Source of the DNA: an uncultured Geobacteraceae bacterium
Lineage (GTDB): Bacteria > Desulfobacterota > Desulfuromonadia > Desulfuromonadales > Geopsychrobacteraceae
Assembly (NCBI GenBank): GCA_937958075.1
Contig: CALFFB010000162.1
Location: 1 to 8,220, forward strand
DNA length: 8,220 nucleotides
Direction: 5' to 3'
This document shows positions 1 to 6,238 of this stretch, piece by piece. Each line of letters starts with the position of its first letter. The stretch's first letter is position 1. The position numbers and the translations under genes were made by a program. The notes beneath the pieces are model-generated. The model was not told the DNA's origin. It saw only the letters and a list, made by a program, of their open reading frames with translations, and made no database searches.

Positions 1-471
1 AAATACAACGTCCACACCCAGGTCGATCGGGCCAATGTGCTCAAGGGCAGCTACGCCAACTACACCAATCCGGGTGATGGACATGTCATTATTCCGGCGG
101 GGACAAAAATCAATATCACCAGAAAGGCTCACCGGGGGTTTTTCTTTACCCATGATGTTTCCGACCAGGAGGCCTTTGTCGAGTACCACGAACCCAGAAT
201 GGGCATGACAATGGATGCCTATATCGACCTGATCACCTCCAGTAGTCCGGTGGATTATTCCCATCTGTCGGCGGCAGACCGCAAGGGAATTAAAGAGGGT
301 AGAGCAGCGGTCGGTATGAGCAAGGAGGGGGTGATGGCGGCACTGGGGTATCCGGCGGCACATCGTACGCCCAATCTGGAGGCATCGCGGTATGTTTACT
401 GGCAGAACCGTTTCCGCACCCTTGCAGTCGATTTTGACAACAACGGCAAGGTGACATCCATTACGCAGTAG
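1..471 (+). CDS. BamE/SmpA-like exported protein, C-terminal part (5' end outside window)
   Basis: The reading frame is open from the first base to a TAG at 469-471, giving 156 residues. The GTG at 37 is not a convincing start, because the frame stays open upstream and no signal peptide follows it. The true N-terminus, possibly with a lipoprotein signal, is therefore probably outside the window. The last ~50 residues carry a segment beginning VGMSKEGVMAALGYP, followed by TPN, an aromatic YVYWQNRF strand and VDFDNNGKV. This order (helix with an LGxP turn, then antiparallel strands) resembles the BamE/SmpA-OmlA fold of small outer-membrane lipoproteins. The preceding ~100 residues are not recognised. 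Only 21 bp separate it from the ketoreductase gene, so it is probably co-transcribed with the pathway. Its role is unknown; an envelope function in pigment placement is an inference. It could also be an unrelated housekeeping lipoprotein. Confidence 0.72.
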   Translation, partial: KYNVHTQVDRANVLKGSYANYTNPGDGHVIIPAGTKINITRKAHRGFFFTHDVSDQEAFVEYHEPRMGMTMDAYIDLITSSSPVDYSHLSAADRKGIKEGRAAVGMSKEGVMAALGYPAAHRTPNLEASRYVYWQNRFRTLAVDFDNNGKVTSITQ

Positions 472-479
472 CAGCAGGC

Positions 480-484
480 AAGGA
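480..484 (+). promoter_or_regulatory. Ribosome binding site of the ketoreductase gene
   Basis: AAGGA lies 8 bases before the ATG at 493, in the short gap after the preceding stop codon. It supports the 493 start. Confidence 0.6.
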
Positions 485-492
485 TCAAAGGC

Positions 493-1221
493 ATGGAGAA
501 CAGACCGGTGGCGCTGGTGACCGGTGCCAGCAAAGGGATCGGTGCGGCGATCGCACGGGAACTGGCGGATGACGGCTACTGCGTCTGGATCAATTACCGT
601 GCGGATCACGCGGCAGCGCAGCAGATAGCGGATGCGATCATGGACTCGGGCGGCAGTTGTCGCCTGCTCCCCTTTGACGTGGCGGACGCCGAAGAGACCG
701 CGCAGGCGCTGGAGCCGGTTCTGGCGGAGCAGGTGCCCTTTGTGCTGGTGAACAATGCCGGTTTTGCCCGTGACGGGATCATGGCCATGATGTCGAACCA
801 GGACTGGCAATCGGTCATGGCCGTGCATCTGGGCGGCTTTTTCAACGTCACCCGCCTGGTGGTGGCGCGCATGCTGAAAAAGCGCTGCGGTCGGATTATC
901 AACATTGTTTCGACATCGGGTGAAACAGGGGTCGCCGGCCAGGTGAACTACTCGGCGGCCAAAGCCGGACTGATCGGTGCCACCCGCTCTCTGGCCGCTG
1001 AAGTCGCCCGGCGCAACATTCTTGTCAACGCGGTGTCGCCGGGTTTCATCGAAACCGACATGGTCAGCCGGTTGCCGAAGGAGCAGATCCTCCCCAACAT
1101 CCCTCTGGGCCGGTTCGGGACGCCGGAAGATGTGTCCGGGCTGGTCGCCTTTCTGTGCTCCGAGCGGGCCGGATACATTACCGGACAGGTCTTTGCCGTC
1201 AATGGCGGCGTCCACATTTAA
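493..1221 (+). CDS. fabG: FabG-type 3-ketoacyl-ACP reductase (SDR family)
   Basis: This 242-residue protein is a classical short-chain dehydrogenase/reductase of normal FabG length. It should reduce 3-ketoacyl-ACP to 3-hydroxyacyl-ACP with NADPH in the cytoplasm. Visible motifs are the cofactor-binding TGASKGIG (residues 10-17), NNAG (87-90), the catalytic Ser140, and Tyr153/Lys157 in the YSAAK motif. PGFIETDM (183-190) and the C-terminal GG-containing end (VNGGVHI) are also typical. The position matching the tetrad Asn of E. coli FabG (N110, in the TNL motif) is His112 (VHL) here, which is unusual. The gene lies upstream of two ketosynthases, an ACP and an aryl acid ligase, so it most likely serves as the dedicated reductase of an aryl polyene-type pathway (ApeQ-like role) rather than of primary fatty acid synthesis. 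The family assignment is firm; the pathway role is inferred. Confidence 0.93.
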   Translation: MENRPVALVTGASKGIGAAIARELADDGYCVWINYRADHAAAQQIADAIMDSGGSCRLLPFDVADAEETAQALEPVLAEQVPFVLVNNAGFARDGIMAMMSNQDWQSVMAVHLGGFFNVTRLVVARMLKKRCGRIINIVSTSGETGVAGQVNYSAAKAGLIGATRSLAAEVARRNILVNAVSPGFIETDMVSRLPKEQILPNIPLGRFGTPEDVSGLVAFLCSERAGYITGQVFAVNGGVHI

Positions 1222-1225
1222 ACGT

Positions 1226-1230
1226 AAGGG
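1226..1230 (+). promoter_or_regulatory. Ribosome binding site that sets a TTG start for the first ketosynthase
   Basis: AAGGG sits 8 bases before TTG at 1239-1241. No ATG or GTG in this frame lies near the natural ketosynthase N-terminus, and the in-frame ATG at 1155 would bury 67 bases in the reductase gene and add residues unlike any ketosynthase. The TTG gives the usual start MHRVAITGIG. Confidence 0.72.
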
Positions 1231-1238
1231 TCAAGCAT

Positions 1239-2453
1239 TTGCATCGGGTCGCAATTACAGGTATCGGGATCATCTCCTGTCTGGGGCAGGATCCGGGCAC
1301 GGTGGGAGAAGCGTTGCGCAGCGGCCGCTCCGGTGTCGTCATCGATGAAGAGCGCGTCAGGCTGGGTTTCCGCAGTCCACTGACAGCGATGATCCGGGAT
1401 TTTGACGCCTCGCTGCTGTCCCGCAAGCAGCGTAAAAGCATGCCGGAGTTTGCGGTCTGGGCCTATGCGGCCACCAGCAGCGCTCTGGAGATGGCCAAAC
1501 TTGATGAGCAGGCCGTTCAGAATGACCAGACGGGACTGTTGTTCGGCTGTGATTCCAGTTGCATCGCAGCTGTGGAGCAGGTGGATGCCCTGATGCGCGG
1601 GGGGGAGACCAAAGCCATCGGCAGCGGCCAGATCTTCCGTTCCATGACCTCCACCGTCACCATGAATCTCAACACCCTGCTGGGGACCAGGGGGGCCTGC
1701 TGGAGCCTCAGCTCCGCCTGTTCAAGCGGCGGTCACGCTGTCGGTCAGGCCGCGGATCTGATCCGCTTCGGGCGCCAGCAGCGGATGATCTGCGGCGGTG
1801 CCCAGGAAATCAACTGGCAGTCCATGTGCAGTTTTGACGGACTGGGGGCTTTTTCCCTGCGACTGGCCGATCCGGCGGCGGCCAGTCGCCCTTTTGATGC
1901 GGAGCGGGATGGGCTGGTTCCGGGTGGCGGCGCCGCTGCGCTGGTGCTGGAGCGTTACGATCTGGCGCAGCAGCGCGGAGCGACGATCCTGGGTGAAGTC
2001 ATCGGCTACGGTTTTTCATCGGATGGTGAACAGTTGTCGGTGCCGTCCCGTGAGGGTTTGGGACGGGCCATGACCATGGCCCTTGAGGACAGCGGACTGG
2101 CGGCGGCGGACATCGATTATCTCTGTGCCCACGCGACCTCCACCCCCGCCGGCGATGCTGCCGAAGCCGACAACATCCGCCGGATTTTCGGCGACAAAAC
2201 GCCACCTGTCTCATCCCTGAAGGCGATGACCGGACATGAACTGTGGATGTCGGGAGCCTCGCAGGTGGTGTACACCACCATCATGGCACAACAGGGTTTC
2301 ATCGCGCCGAATCGTAATTTCTGTGCGCCCTGTTCGGAAACCGCAGGCCTGAATATCGTGCGCGAAACCATCCCCCAGGCCCCTCGCCACGTGCTCTGCA
2401 ATTCAGCCGGATTCGGCGGTACCAACGCCGCGCTGATTATTGCCTACGGCTGA
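1239..2453 (+). CDS. FabB-like beta-ketoacyl-ACP synthase (ketosynthase 1)
   Basis: From the TTG start the protein is 404 residues, the normal length for FabB/FabF condensing enzymes. It should catalyse decarboxylative condensation of malonyl-ACP with an acyl- or arylacyl-ACP. The N-terminus RVAITGIG is the classic ketosynthase strand. The active-site Cys is Cys161 in SSACSSG, followed by His298 in HATSTPAGD, Lys328 in SLKAMTGH and His333. The spacing closely matches E. coli FabB (C163, H298, K328, H333). The C-terminus has the GFGGTNAALI glycine-rich motif. The GHELWMSGAS stretch after His333 differs from the GHSLGAAG-type loop of housekeeping FabB, and as I remember it resembles ketosynthases of flexirubin/aryl polyene clusters. 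The complete triad argues that it is an active condensing enzyme and not a chain-length factor. It begins 17 bases after the reductase stop and ends 5 bases before the flavoenzyme start. Confidence 0.92.
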   Translation: MHRVAITGIGIISCLGQDPGTVGEALRSGRSGVVIDEERVRLGFRSPLTAMIRDFDASLLSRKQRKSMPEFAVWAYAATSSALEMAKLDEQAVQNDQTGLLFGCDSSCIAAVEQVDALMRGGETKAIGSGQIFRSMTSTVTMNLNTLLGTRGACWSLSSACSSGGHAVGQAADLIRFGRQQRMICGGAQEINWQSMCSFDGLGAFSLRLADPAAASRPFDAERDGLVPGGGAAALVLERYDLAQQRGATILGEVIGYGFSSDGEQLSVPSREGLGRAMTMALEDSGLAAADIDYLCAHATSTPAGDAAEADNIRRIFGDKTPPVSSLKAMTGHELWMSGASQVVYTTIMAQQGFIAPNRNFCAPCSETAGLNIVRETIPQAPRHVLCNSAGFGGTNAALIIAYG

Positions 2454-2458
2454 ACAGG

Positions 2459-3934
2459 ATGGCGGTCGACACTCTCATCATCGGCTCCGGATTGTCGGGC
2501 CTTGCCTGCGGTATTATCCTGGCGCGGCACGGGCGCAAGGTACTTATCGTCGAACAGCATCATGAACCGGCGCCGGTGGTGCGCGGTTTCAAGCGCCAGG
2601 GGATCTACTTCGACAGCGGTTTTCACTACGTCGGAGGCGCCGGAGAGGGTGGCCCTCTCCTCCCCATGTTCAAGCATCTGGGGATTGCCGACGAGCTGAC
2701 TCTTGTCCCCTATGATGGCTCCGGCTTTGACCGGTTGCGGATCGGCAACAGTTGCGAGACCTTTGCCCTGCCCGTCGGGATGTCGGCCCTCAGGGAGCGC
2801 CTCTGTCGGCGATTTCCTGCCGAAAAACAGCATATTGACAGTTTTTTGCAGAGCATCAGCGCCCGCTGGCGCAGTTTTCCCTATCTGAACCTCGATAATG
2901 GGTTTACCAGTAACGATTTTCAGTCGGTGCACGAGCCCTCACTGGCCGAGAGTCTGGTGGTTTTTGCCGCGTCACCCTTGCTGCAAAGCCTCTTTTCCAT
3001 GCACAGTCTGCTTTATGGTGTCGCCCCAGAAATTGCGCCTGTTACGCTGAATCATCAGGTTGTCGGTTCATATTTTCATTCGGTTCATGGGATTGCAGGG
3101 GGTGGTCGACAGCTGGTAAAGGCTTTGCTGCAGGTGTTTACCGGCCTGGGCGGAGAGGTTCGCTGTCAGGCCGAGGTGACCGCCATCCTGACCGGTAACG
3201 GCAGGGTCACCGGAGTTGAGCTGGGGACAGGCGAAAAAGTCCAGGCAAAGGCGGTGGTCGCCACCTGCAACCCCACCCTCTTGCCTCCAATGGTTCCCGC
3301 TGGTATTCTGCGTCCGGCCTATACGAAACGTCTGCAGACCCTGTATCAGACATCATCAGCGCTGATTCTCTATGGCCGCTGTGACGCTGCGGCATCTGTC
3401 CTGCACAGGAAAAACCTGTATCTTCTGGCGCAAAAGGGGATAGTGACAGAAAATCTGGCGTTGCCCCTGGAGCAGCGTCCCATGTATCTGGCCGGCACCG
3501 GTCGGTTGAACGGGGAGGCAGACCGTGGTCTGATCGCCATTGTGCCAACAGCGTATGCCGAGGTCGATGCCTGGGCGGGGGGCGGCGCTGAACGACCAAT
3601 GGGCTACCGCCGCTGGAAAGAGGAGATGACCCGGCGGCTGTGTCGACACATTCACCAGCAGTTTCCGGAATTGACAGGCCTTGAGCCCCTCGATCTGGCA
3701 ACTCCCCTGACCCTGCGGGATTTCTCACGGGCACCGCACGGAGCCGTCTACGGAATCGGCAGGGTTGTCGGCCAATACAACCCGCAACCTGCAACCCGGC
3801 TGCCGGGGCTTTTTCTCTCCGGTCAGGCGGTGGCCGGTCCGGGGTTATTGGGAACCCTGGCGTCGGCCTATCTGACCTGTGGCACCATGATCGGTCACGA
3901 GGCCCTGCATAAGGATCTAAGCGCATGTCGATAG
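2459..3934 (+). CDS. FAD-dependent oxidoreductase, phytoene desaturase / carotenoid isomerase / RetSat-like
   Basis: This 491-residue protein opens with a Rossmann FAD-binding motif (IIGSGLSGLACG, GxGxxG at residues 9-14) and the ribose-binding acidic residue Glu32 in VLIVEQ. FDSGFHYVGG follows at residues 51-60. Near the C-terminus LFLSGQAVAGPGLLGTLASA (about 451-470) is the second FAD-contact motif typical of CrtI/CrtISO/RetSat-type amine-oxidase-fold enzymes. The family isomerises, desaturates or saturates double bonds in polyenes, which suits an aryl polyene pathway. The specific reaction cannot be read from the sequence. The gene sits between two ketosynthase genes, starting 5 bases after the first and overlapping the second by 10 bases, so it belongs to the pathway. 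The ATG at 2459 has little separate Shine-Dalgarno sequence (ACAGG directly abuts it), which points to translational coupling with the upstream gene. Confidence 0.88.
   Translation: MAVDTLIIGSGLSGLACGIILARHGRKVLIVEQHHEPAPVVRGFKRQGIYFDSGFHYVGGAGEGGPLLPMFKHLGIADELTLVPYDGSGFDRLRIGNSCETFALPVGMSALRERLCRRFPAEKQHIDSFLQSISARWRSFPYLNLDNGFTSNDFQSVHEPSLAESLVVFAASPLLQSLFSMHSLLYGVAPEIAPVTLNHQVVGSYFHSVHGIAGGGRQLVKALLQVFTGLGGEVRCQAEVTAILTGNGRVTGVELGTGEKVQAKAVVATCNPTLLPPMVPAGILRPAYTKRLQTLYQTSSALILYGRCDAAASVLHRKNLYLLAQKGIVTENLALPLEQRPMYLAGTGRLNGEADRGLIAIVPTAYAEVDAWAGGGAERPMGYRRWKEEMTRRLCRHIHQQFPELTGLEPLDLATPLTLRDFSRAPHGAVYGIGRVVGQYNPQPATRLPGLFLSGQAVAGPGLLGTLASAYLTCGTMIGHEALHKDLSACR
3911..3915 (+). promoter_or_regulatory. 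Ribosome binding site inside the end of the flavoenzyme gene
   Basis: AAGGA is placed 9 bases before the ATG at 3925 and lies within the last codons of the upstream gene. It supports the 10-base gene overlap. Confidence 0.6.
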
Positions 3935-5160
3935 AATCCGTTGTTGTGACCGGAATCGGTGTGGTGACGCCGTTGGGAAACAGCTTTGGCGCCTTGTCTC
4001 AGGCGCTGCAGGCAGGCGCGTCCGGTATCCGTGAGCTGCCGGAATTGGTCCAGGTCGGTGGCTTGCGCTCGCGTCTGGCCGCTACCGTCGAGCCTATTGA
4101 CGCCAGGCAGATCCCCAGAAAATTTCGGCGGTCCATGTCGAGCATGTCCATGTACGCCTATCTGGCCAGCCTCCAGGCGCTGGAGATGGCCGGCTACCCG
4201 GATGAGCGGCTCGGATCGGGAGAGCTGGGGGTGATGATCGGCTCGACCCTGGGCAGCACCGCGACCAGCGAGGCGTTTTTCCACGACTATTTCAAAGATT
4301 ACAGCCTGGAACGCATGAAATCCGGACTGTTTTTTCAGCTCATGGGCCACTCCTGCGCCGCCAATGTCGCCCAGTCCCTGGGCATTACCGGCCGGGTGAT
4401 GGCCCCGTCTGCCGCCTGTGCCACCAGCTGCCAGGCCATCGGTTACGCTTGCGAACAGATTGCCACCGGCAAACAGCAGGCCATGCTCTGTGGTGGAGCC
4501 GACGAACTTCACCCCCTGACCGTTGCGACTTTCGACGTTCTCAATGCCGCGTCCATCCATTACAATGACCAGCCCCGGTCGGTGCCGGGACCTTTTGATC
4601 GGCAGCGTGACGGGGTTATCTGTGGCGAGGGCAGCGGCATCATGCTGCTGGAGAGCCGGACAAGCGCCCGACGGCGCGGCGCGGCAATACTGGCTGAACT
4701 GATCGGTTTCGCGACGAACTCCGACAGCTCCAGCATTGCCAATCCGGATGTCGACGCCATGGCCCGGTGCATGCAACTGGCCCTGGCGGACGCGGGCTTG
4801 ACAGCCGGTGATATCGATTATATCAATGCCCATGCCACGGGAACGATACAGGGGGATATCGCTGAGGCGGAGGCCATCCGCCAGGTCTTTGCCGACCGGG
4901 TTCCGGTCAGCAGCCTTAAAGGACATCTGGGGCATACCATGGCCGCCAGTGGTGCCATTGAACTGGCGGGAACCATCGGCATGCTGCAACAGCAGCAGGT
5001 TATTGCGACGCGTAATCTGCGGCAGGTGGACGAGCCCTGCGCGGGAATTTCCCATGTACAGGACTCGCGTCAGCACAAACTGACGACCATTTTGAAAAAC
5101 AACTTTGCCATGGGTGGCATCAACTGCACCTTGATTCTAAGGAGTGACGTGCGTGACTGA
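3925..5160 (+). CDS. FabF-like beta-ketoacyl-ACP synthase (ketosynthase 2)
   Basis: A 411-residue KAS I/II-type condensing enzyme beginning with VVVTGIGVVTPLG. The nucleophile is Cys165 in SAACATS, with His303 in HATGTIQGD, Lys332 in SSLKGHLGH and His337, followed by MAASGAIE. The C-terminal NNFAMGGINCTLIL matches the NSFGFGGTN-type motif. All catalytic residues for decarboxylative condensation are present. It differs clearly from ketosynthase 1: it is FabF-like in the GHTMAASG loop and carries CATS rather than CSSG around the Cys. The two are not a recent tandem duplication. Aryl polyene systems usually use one ketosynthase for early extension and a ketosynthase/chain-length-factor pair for later extension. 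Which role this protein takes cannot be decided from sequence alone. Its start overlaps the flavoenzyme end, and its stop overlaps the ACP start by 8 bases. Confidence 0.93.
   Translation: MSIESVVVTGIGVVTPLGNSFGALSQALQAGASGIRELPELVQVGGLRSRLAATVEPIDARQIPRKFRRSMSSMSMYAYLASLQALEMAGYPDERLGSGELGVMIGSTLGSTATSEAFFHDYFKDYSLERMKSGLFFQLMGHSCAANVAQSLGITGRVMAPSAACATSCQAIGYACEQIATGKQQAMLCGGADELHPLTVATFDVLNAASIHYNDQPRSVPGPFDRQRDGVICGEGSGIMLLESRTSARRRGAAILAELIGFATNSDSSSIANPDVDAMARCMQLALADAGLTAGDIDYINAHATGTIQGDIAEAEAIRQVFADRVPVSSLKGHLGHTMAASGAIELAGTIGMLQQQQVIATRNLRQVDEPCAGISHVQDSRQHKLTTILKNNFAMGGINCTLILRSDVRD
5139..5144 (+). promoter_or_regulatory. Ribosome binding site that decides the ACP start codon
   Basis: AAGGAG is a strong Shine-Dalgarno sequence. 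It overlaps the GTG at 5144, so that codon cannot be the start. The next GTG at 5153 is 8 bases downstream and gives a normal ACP N-terminus. Confidence 0.75.
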
Positions 5161-5407
5161 ACAGGACGTGATAGAGCTGATCGACTCAAGTCTGGCTGAA
5201 GAATTCGAGCTCAACCGGGAGGAGATGACCCCGGAGGCCAATATCTATGAAGATCTCGGCCTTGACAGCCTGGATACCGTCGATATGGTGATCGTGCTGG
5301 AGGCCGCCTTCAAGTTCAAGATCCGCGAAGAAGAGGCCGTCCGTGGTATTCGGACCCTGGGTGACATTCACCGGTTTGTTCTGGAGAAAATGGCAGAATC
5401 GTCTTAA
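5153..5407 (+). CDS. Acyl carrier protein
   Basis: An 84-residue acidic helical protein of normal ACP length. The 4'-phosphopantetheine attachment site is Ser39 in the motif DLGLDSLDTVDM, followed by the helix II/III pattern LEAAFKFKI. It should carry the growing aryl-polyene chain as a thioester after activation by a phosphopantetheinyl transferase encoded elsewhere. The GTG start at 5153 is preferred because the AAGGAG site lies 8 bases upstream. The start overlaps the stop of ketosynthase 2. Placement directly after a ketosynthase and before the acyltransferase and aryl ligase makes it the pathway-specific carrier. Characterised aryl polyene clusters usually have two ACPs; only one is visible here. 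Confidence 0.93.
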   Translation: MTEQDVIELIDSSLAEEFELNREEMTPEANIYEDLGLDSLDTVDMVIVLEAAFKFKIREEEAVRGIRTLGDIHRFVLEKMAESS

Positions 5408-5428
5408 TGCCGGCCGAAATGATCGGAC

Positions 5429-5434
5429 AAGGTG
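5429..5434 (+). promoter_or_regulatory. Ribosome binding site of the acyltransferase gene
   Basis: AAGGTG lies 9 bases before the ATG at 5444. It overlaps the in-frame GTG at 5432 and so favours the ATG as the start. It sits in the 36-base spacer after the ACP gene, the longest non-coding gap in the window. Confidence 0.6.
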
Positions 5435-5443
5435 ACTAATCCC

Positions 5444-6238
5444 ATGAGCCGTTCCCTCTCAGGCCTTTCCCACCAGCCTCTGTCTGCAGTTGTTGTGCTG
5501 ATGAATCTGTGGTGCTATCCGGCGCTTGTTCTCTGGACCCTGACGGGCATGGCGCTCTTCCCCCTGTTTTATCTCAGCGGGCGCTTGCTGCAATTGCCGC
5601 CTGACCGGCTGACGCGGCTGGCCATCTGGATTTACGGGCGTGGCTGGCTGCTGCTGATGCGGCCCTTTGTCCGCTTCCGGCGTCAAGGGATGGAGCATCT
5701 GACGAAGGATCGTCCGTGTCTGTTCGCGGTCAACCATTTCTCCTTTTTTGACACCTACTGTATGGCCTTGCTGCCGGTTTACAACATCATGTTTGCGGTA
5801 CGTTCCTGGCCGTTTCGCATGTTCTGGTATCGGGGGTTCATGCGACTGGCGCGTTATCTTGACGTCGAAGGGAGCCCCCTCGAGGTTATTCTCGAGCACT
5901 GTCGCCATGCCTTTTCCAGGCAGGGGGCGGTGCTGTTCTTTCCGGAGGGGCACCGCAGCCGTACAGGTGAGCTGCAGAGATTCTACTCCGGTGCCTTCAA
6001 GGTCGCCATCGCTTCCAAAGTCGAGCTGGTGCCTCTATGCATTGCCGGAACCGAGTCTCTGCTGCCGCCGGGGCGCAAGCTGTTTCGCCCCTGCACGGTC
6101 ACCCTGCGCGTTTTACCGCCCATCGATACTCATGATTTTCAGGACAGGCAGGGGCACATCCGTTTACGCAAGCTGACCAAAGAGCGGCTGGCAGCGGCTC
6201 TGGATGACATCAGAAGGCAGGATGCCCATGCCCTTTAA
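5444..6238 (+). CDS. PlsC-type (1-acyl-glycerol-3-phosphate acyltransferase family) acyltransferase
   Basis: The protein is 264 residues long from the ATG at 5444. It has the PlsC/LPLAT signature: motif I HFSFFD (His98-x4-Asp103), FPEGHRS (166-172) and VPLCIAG (196-202). A hydrophobic N-terminal stretch at about residues 15-50 is probably a membrane anchor, so the enzyme likely acts at the inner-membrane cytoplasmic face. Family members move acyl groups from acyl-ACP or acyl-CoA to a glycerophosphate or related hydroxyl. Next to an ACP gene and an aryl acid ligase, the likely job is attaching the finished polyenoyl chain to a lipid or sugar-lipid acceptor, as proposed for acyltransferases of aryl polyene and xanthomonadin clusters. 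The acceptor cannot be deduced. The 3' end overlaps the ligase start by about 11 bases. Confidence 0.9.
   Translation: MSRSLSGLSHQPLSAVVVLMNLWCYPALVLWTLTGMALFPLFYLSGRLLQLPPDRLTRLAIWIYGRGWLLLMRPFVRFRRQGMEHLTKDRPCLFAVNHFSFFDTYCMALLPVYNIMFAVRSWPFRMFWYRGFMRLARYLDVEGSPLEVILEHCRHAFSRQGAVLFFPEGHRSRTGELQRFYSGAFKVAIASKVELVPLCIAGTESLLPPGRKLFRPCTVTLRVLPPIDTHDFQDRQGHIRLRKLTKERLAAALDDIRRQDAHAL

Noticed and set aside
1155..1238. N-terminal extension of ketosynthase 1 from ATG 1155
   Set aside because: It overlaps the reductase gene, adds residues foreign to ketosynthases, and a TTG with a good ribosome binding site gives the natural N-terminus.
2459..3934. Flavoenzyme as evidence for a carotenoid pathway
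   Set aside because: No phytoene synthase, GGPP synthase or other crt genes are present; all neighbours belong to an acyl-ACP pathway.
3895..5076. Long antisense open frame (393 codons) opposite ketosynthase 2
   Set aside because: The + strand gene has full catalytic motifs. The antisense translation has no recognisable domain and is a by-product of GC-rich codon use.
5144..5152. Upstream GTG as ACP start
   Set aside because: This GTG overlaps the AAGGAG ribosome binding site, so GTG 5153 is preferred.
1239..5160. The two ketosynthases as a tandem duplication
   Set aside because: They differ in active-site surroundings (SSACSSG versus SAACATS) and in the loop after the second His, so they represent different subfamilies and not a recent copy.
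5408..5443. Spacer between ACP and acyltransferase considered as terminator, promoter or mini-gene (six-codon ORF at 5419-5439)
   Set aside because: No stable hairpin with a T-run and no convincing promoter boxes; the six-codon frame merely overlaps the ribosome binding site of the next gene.
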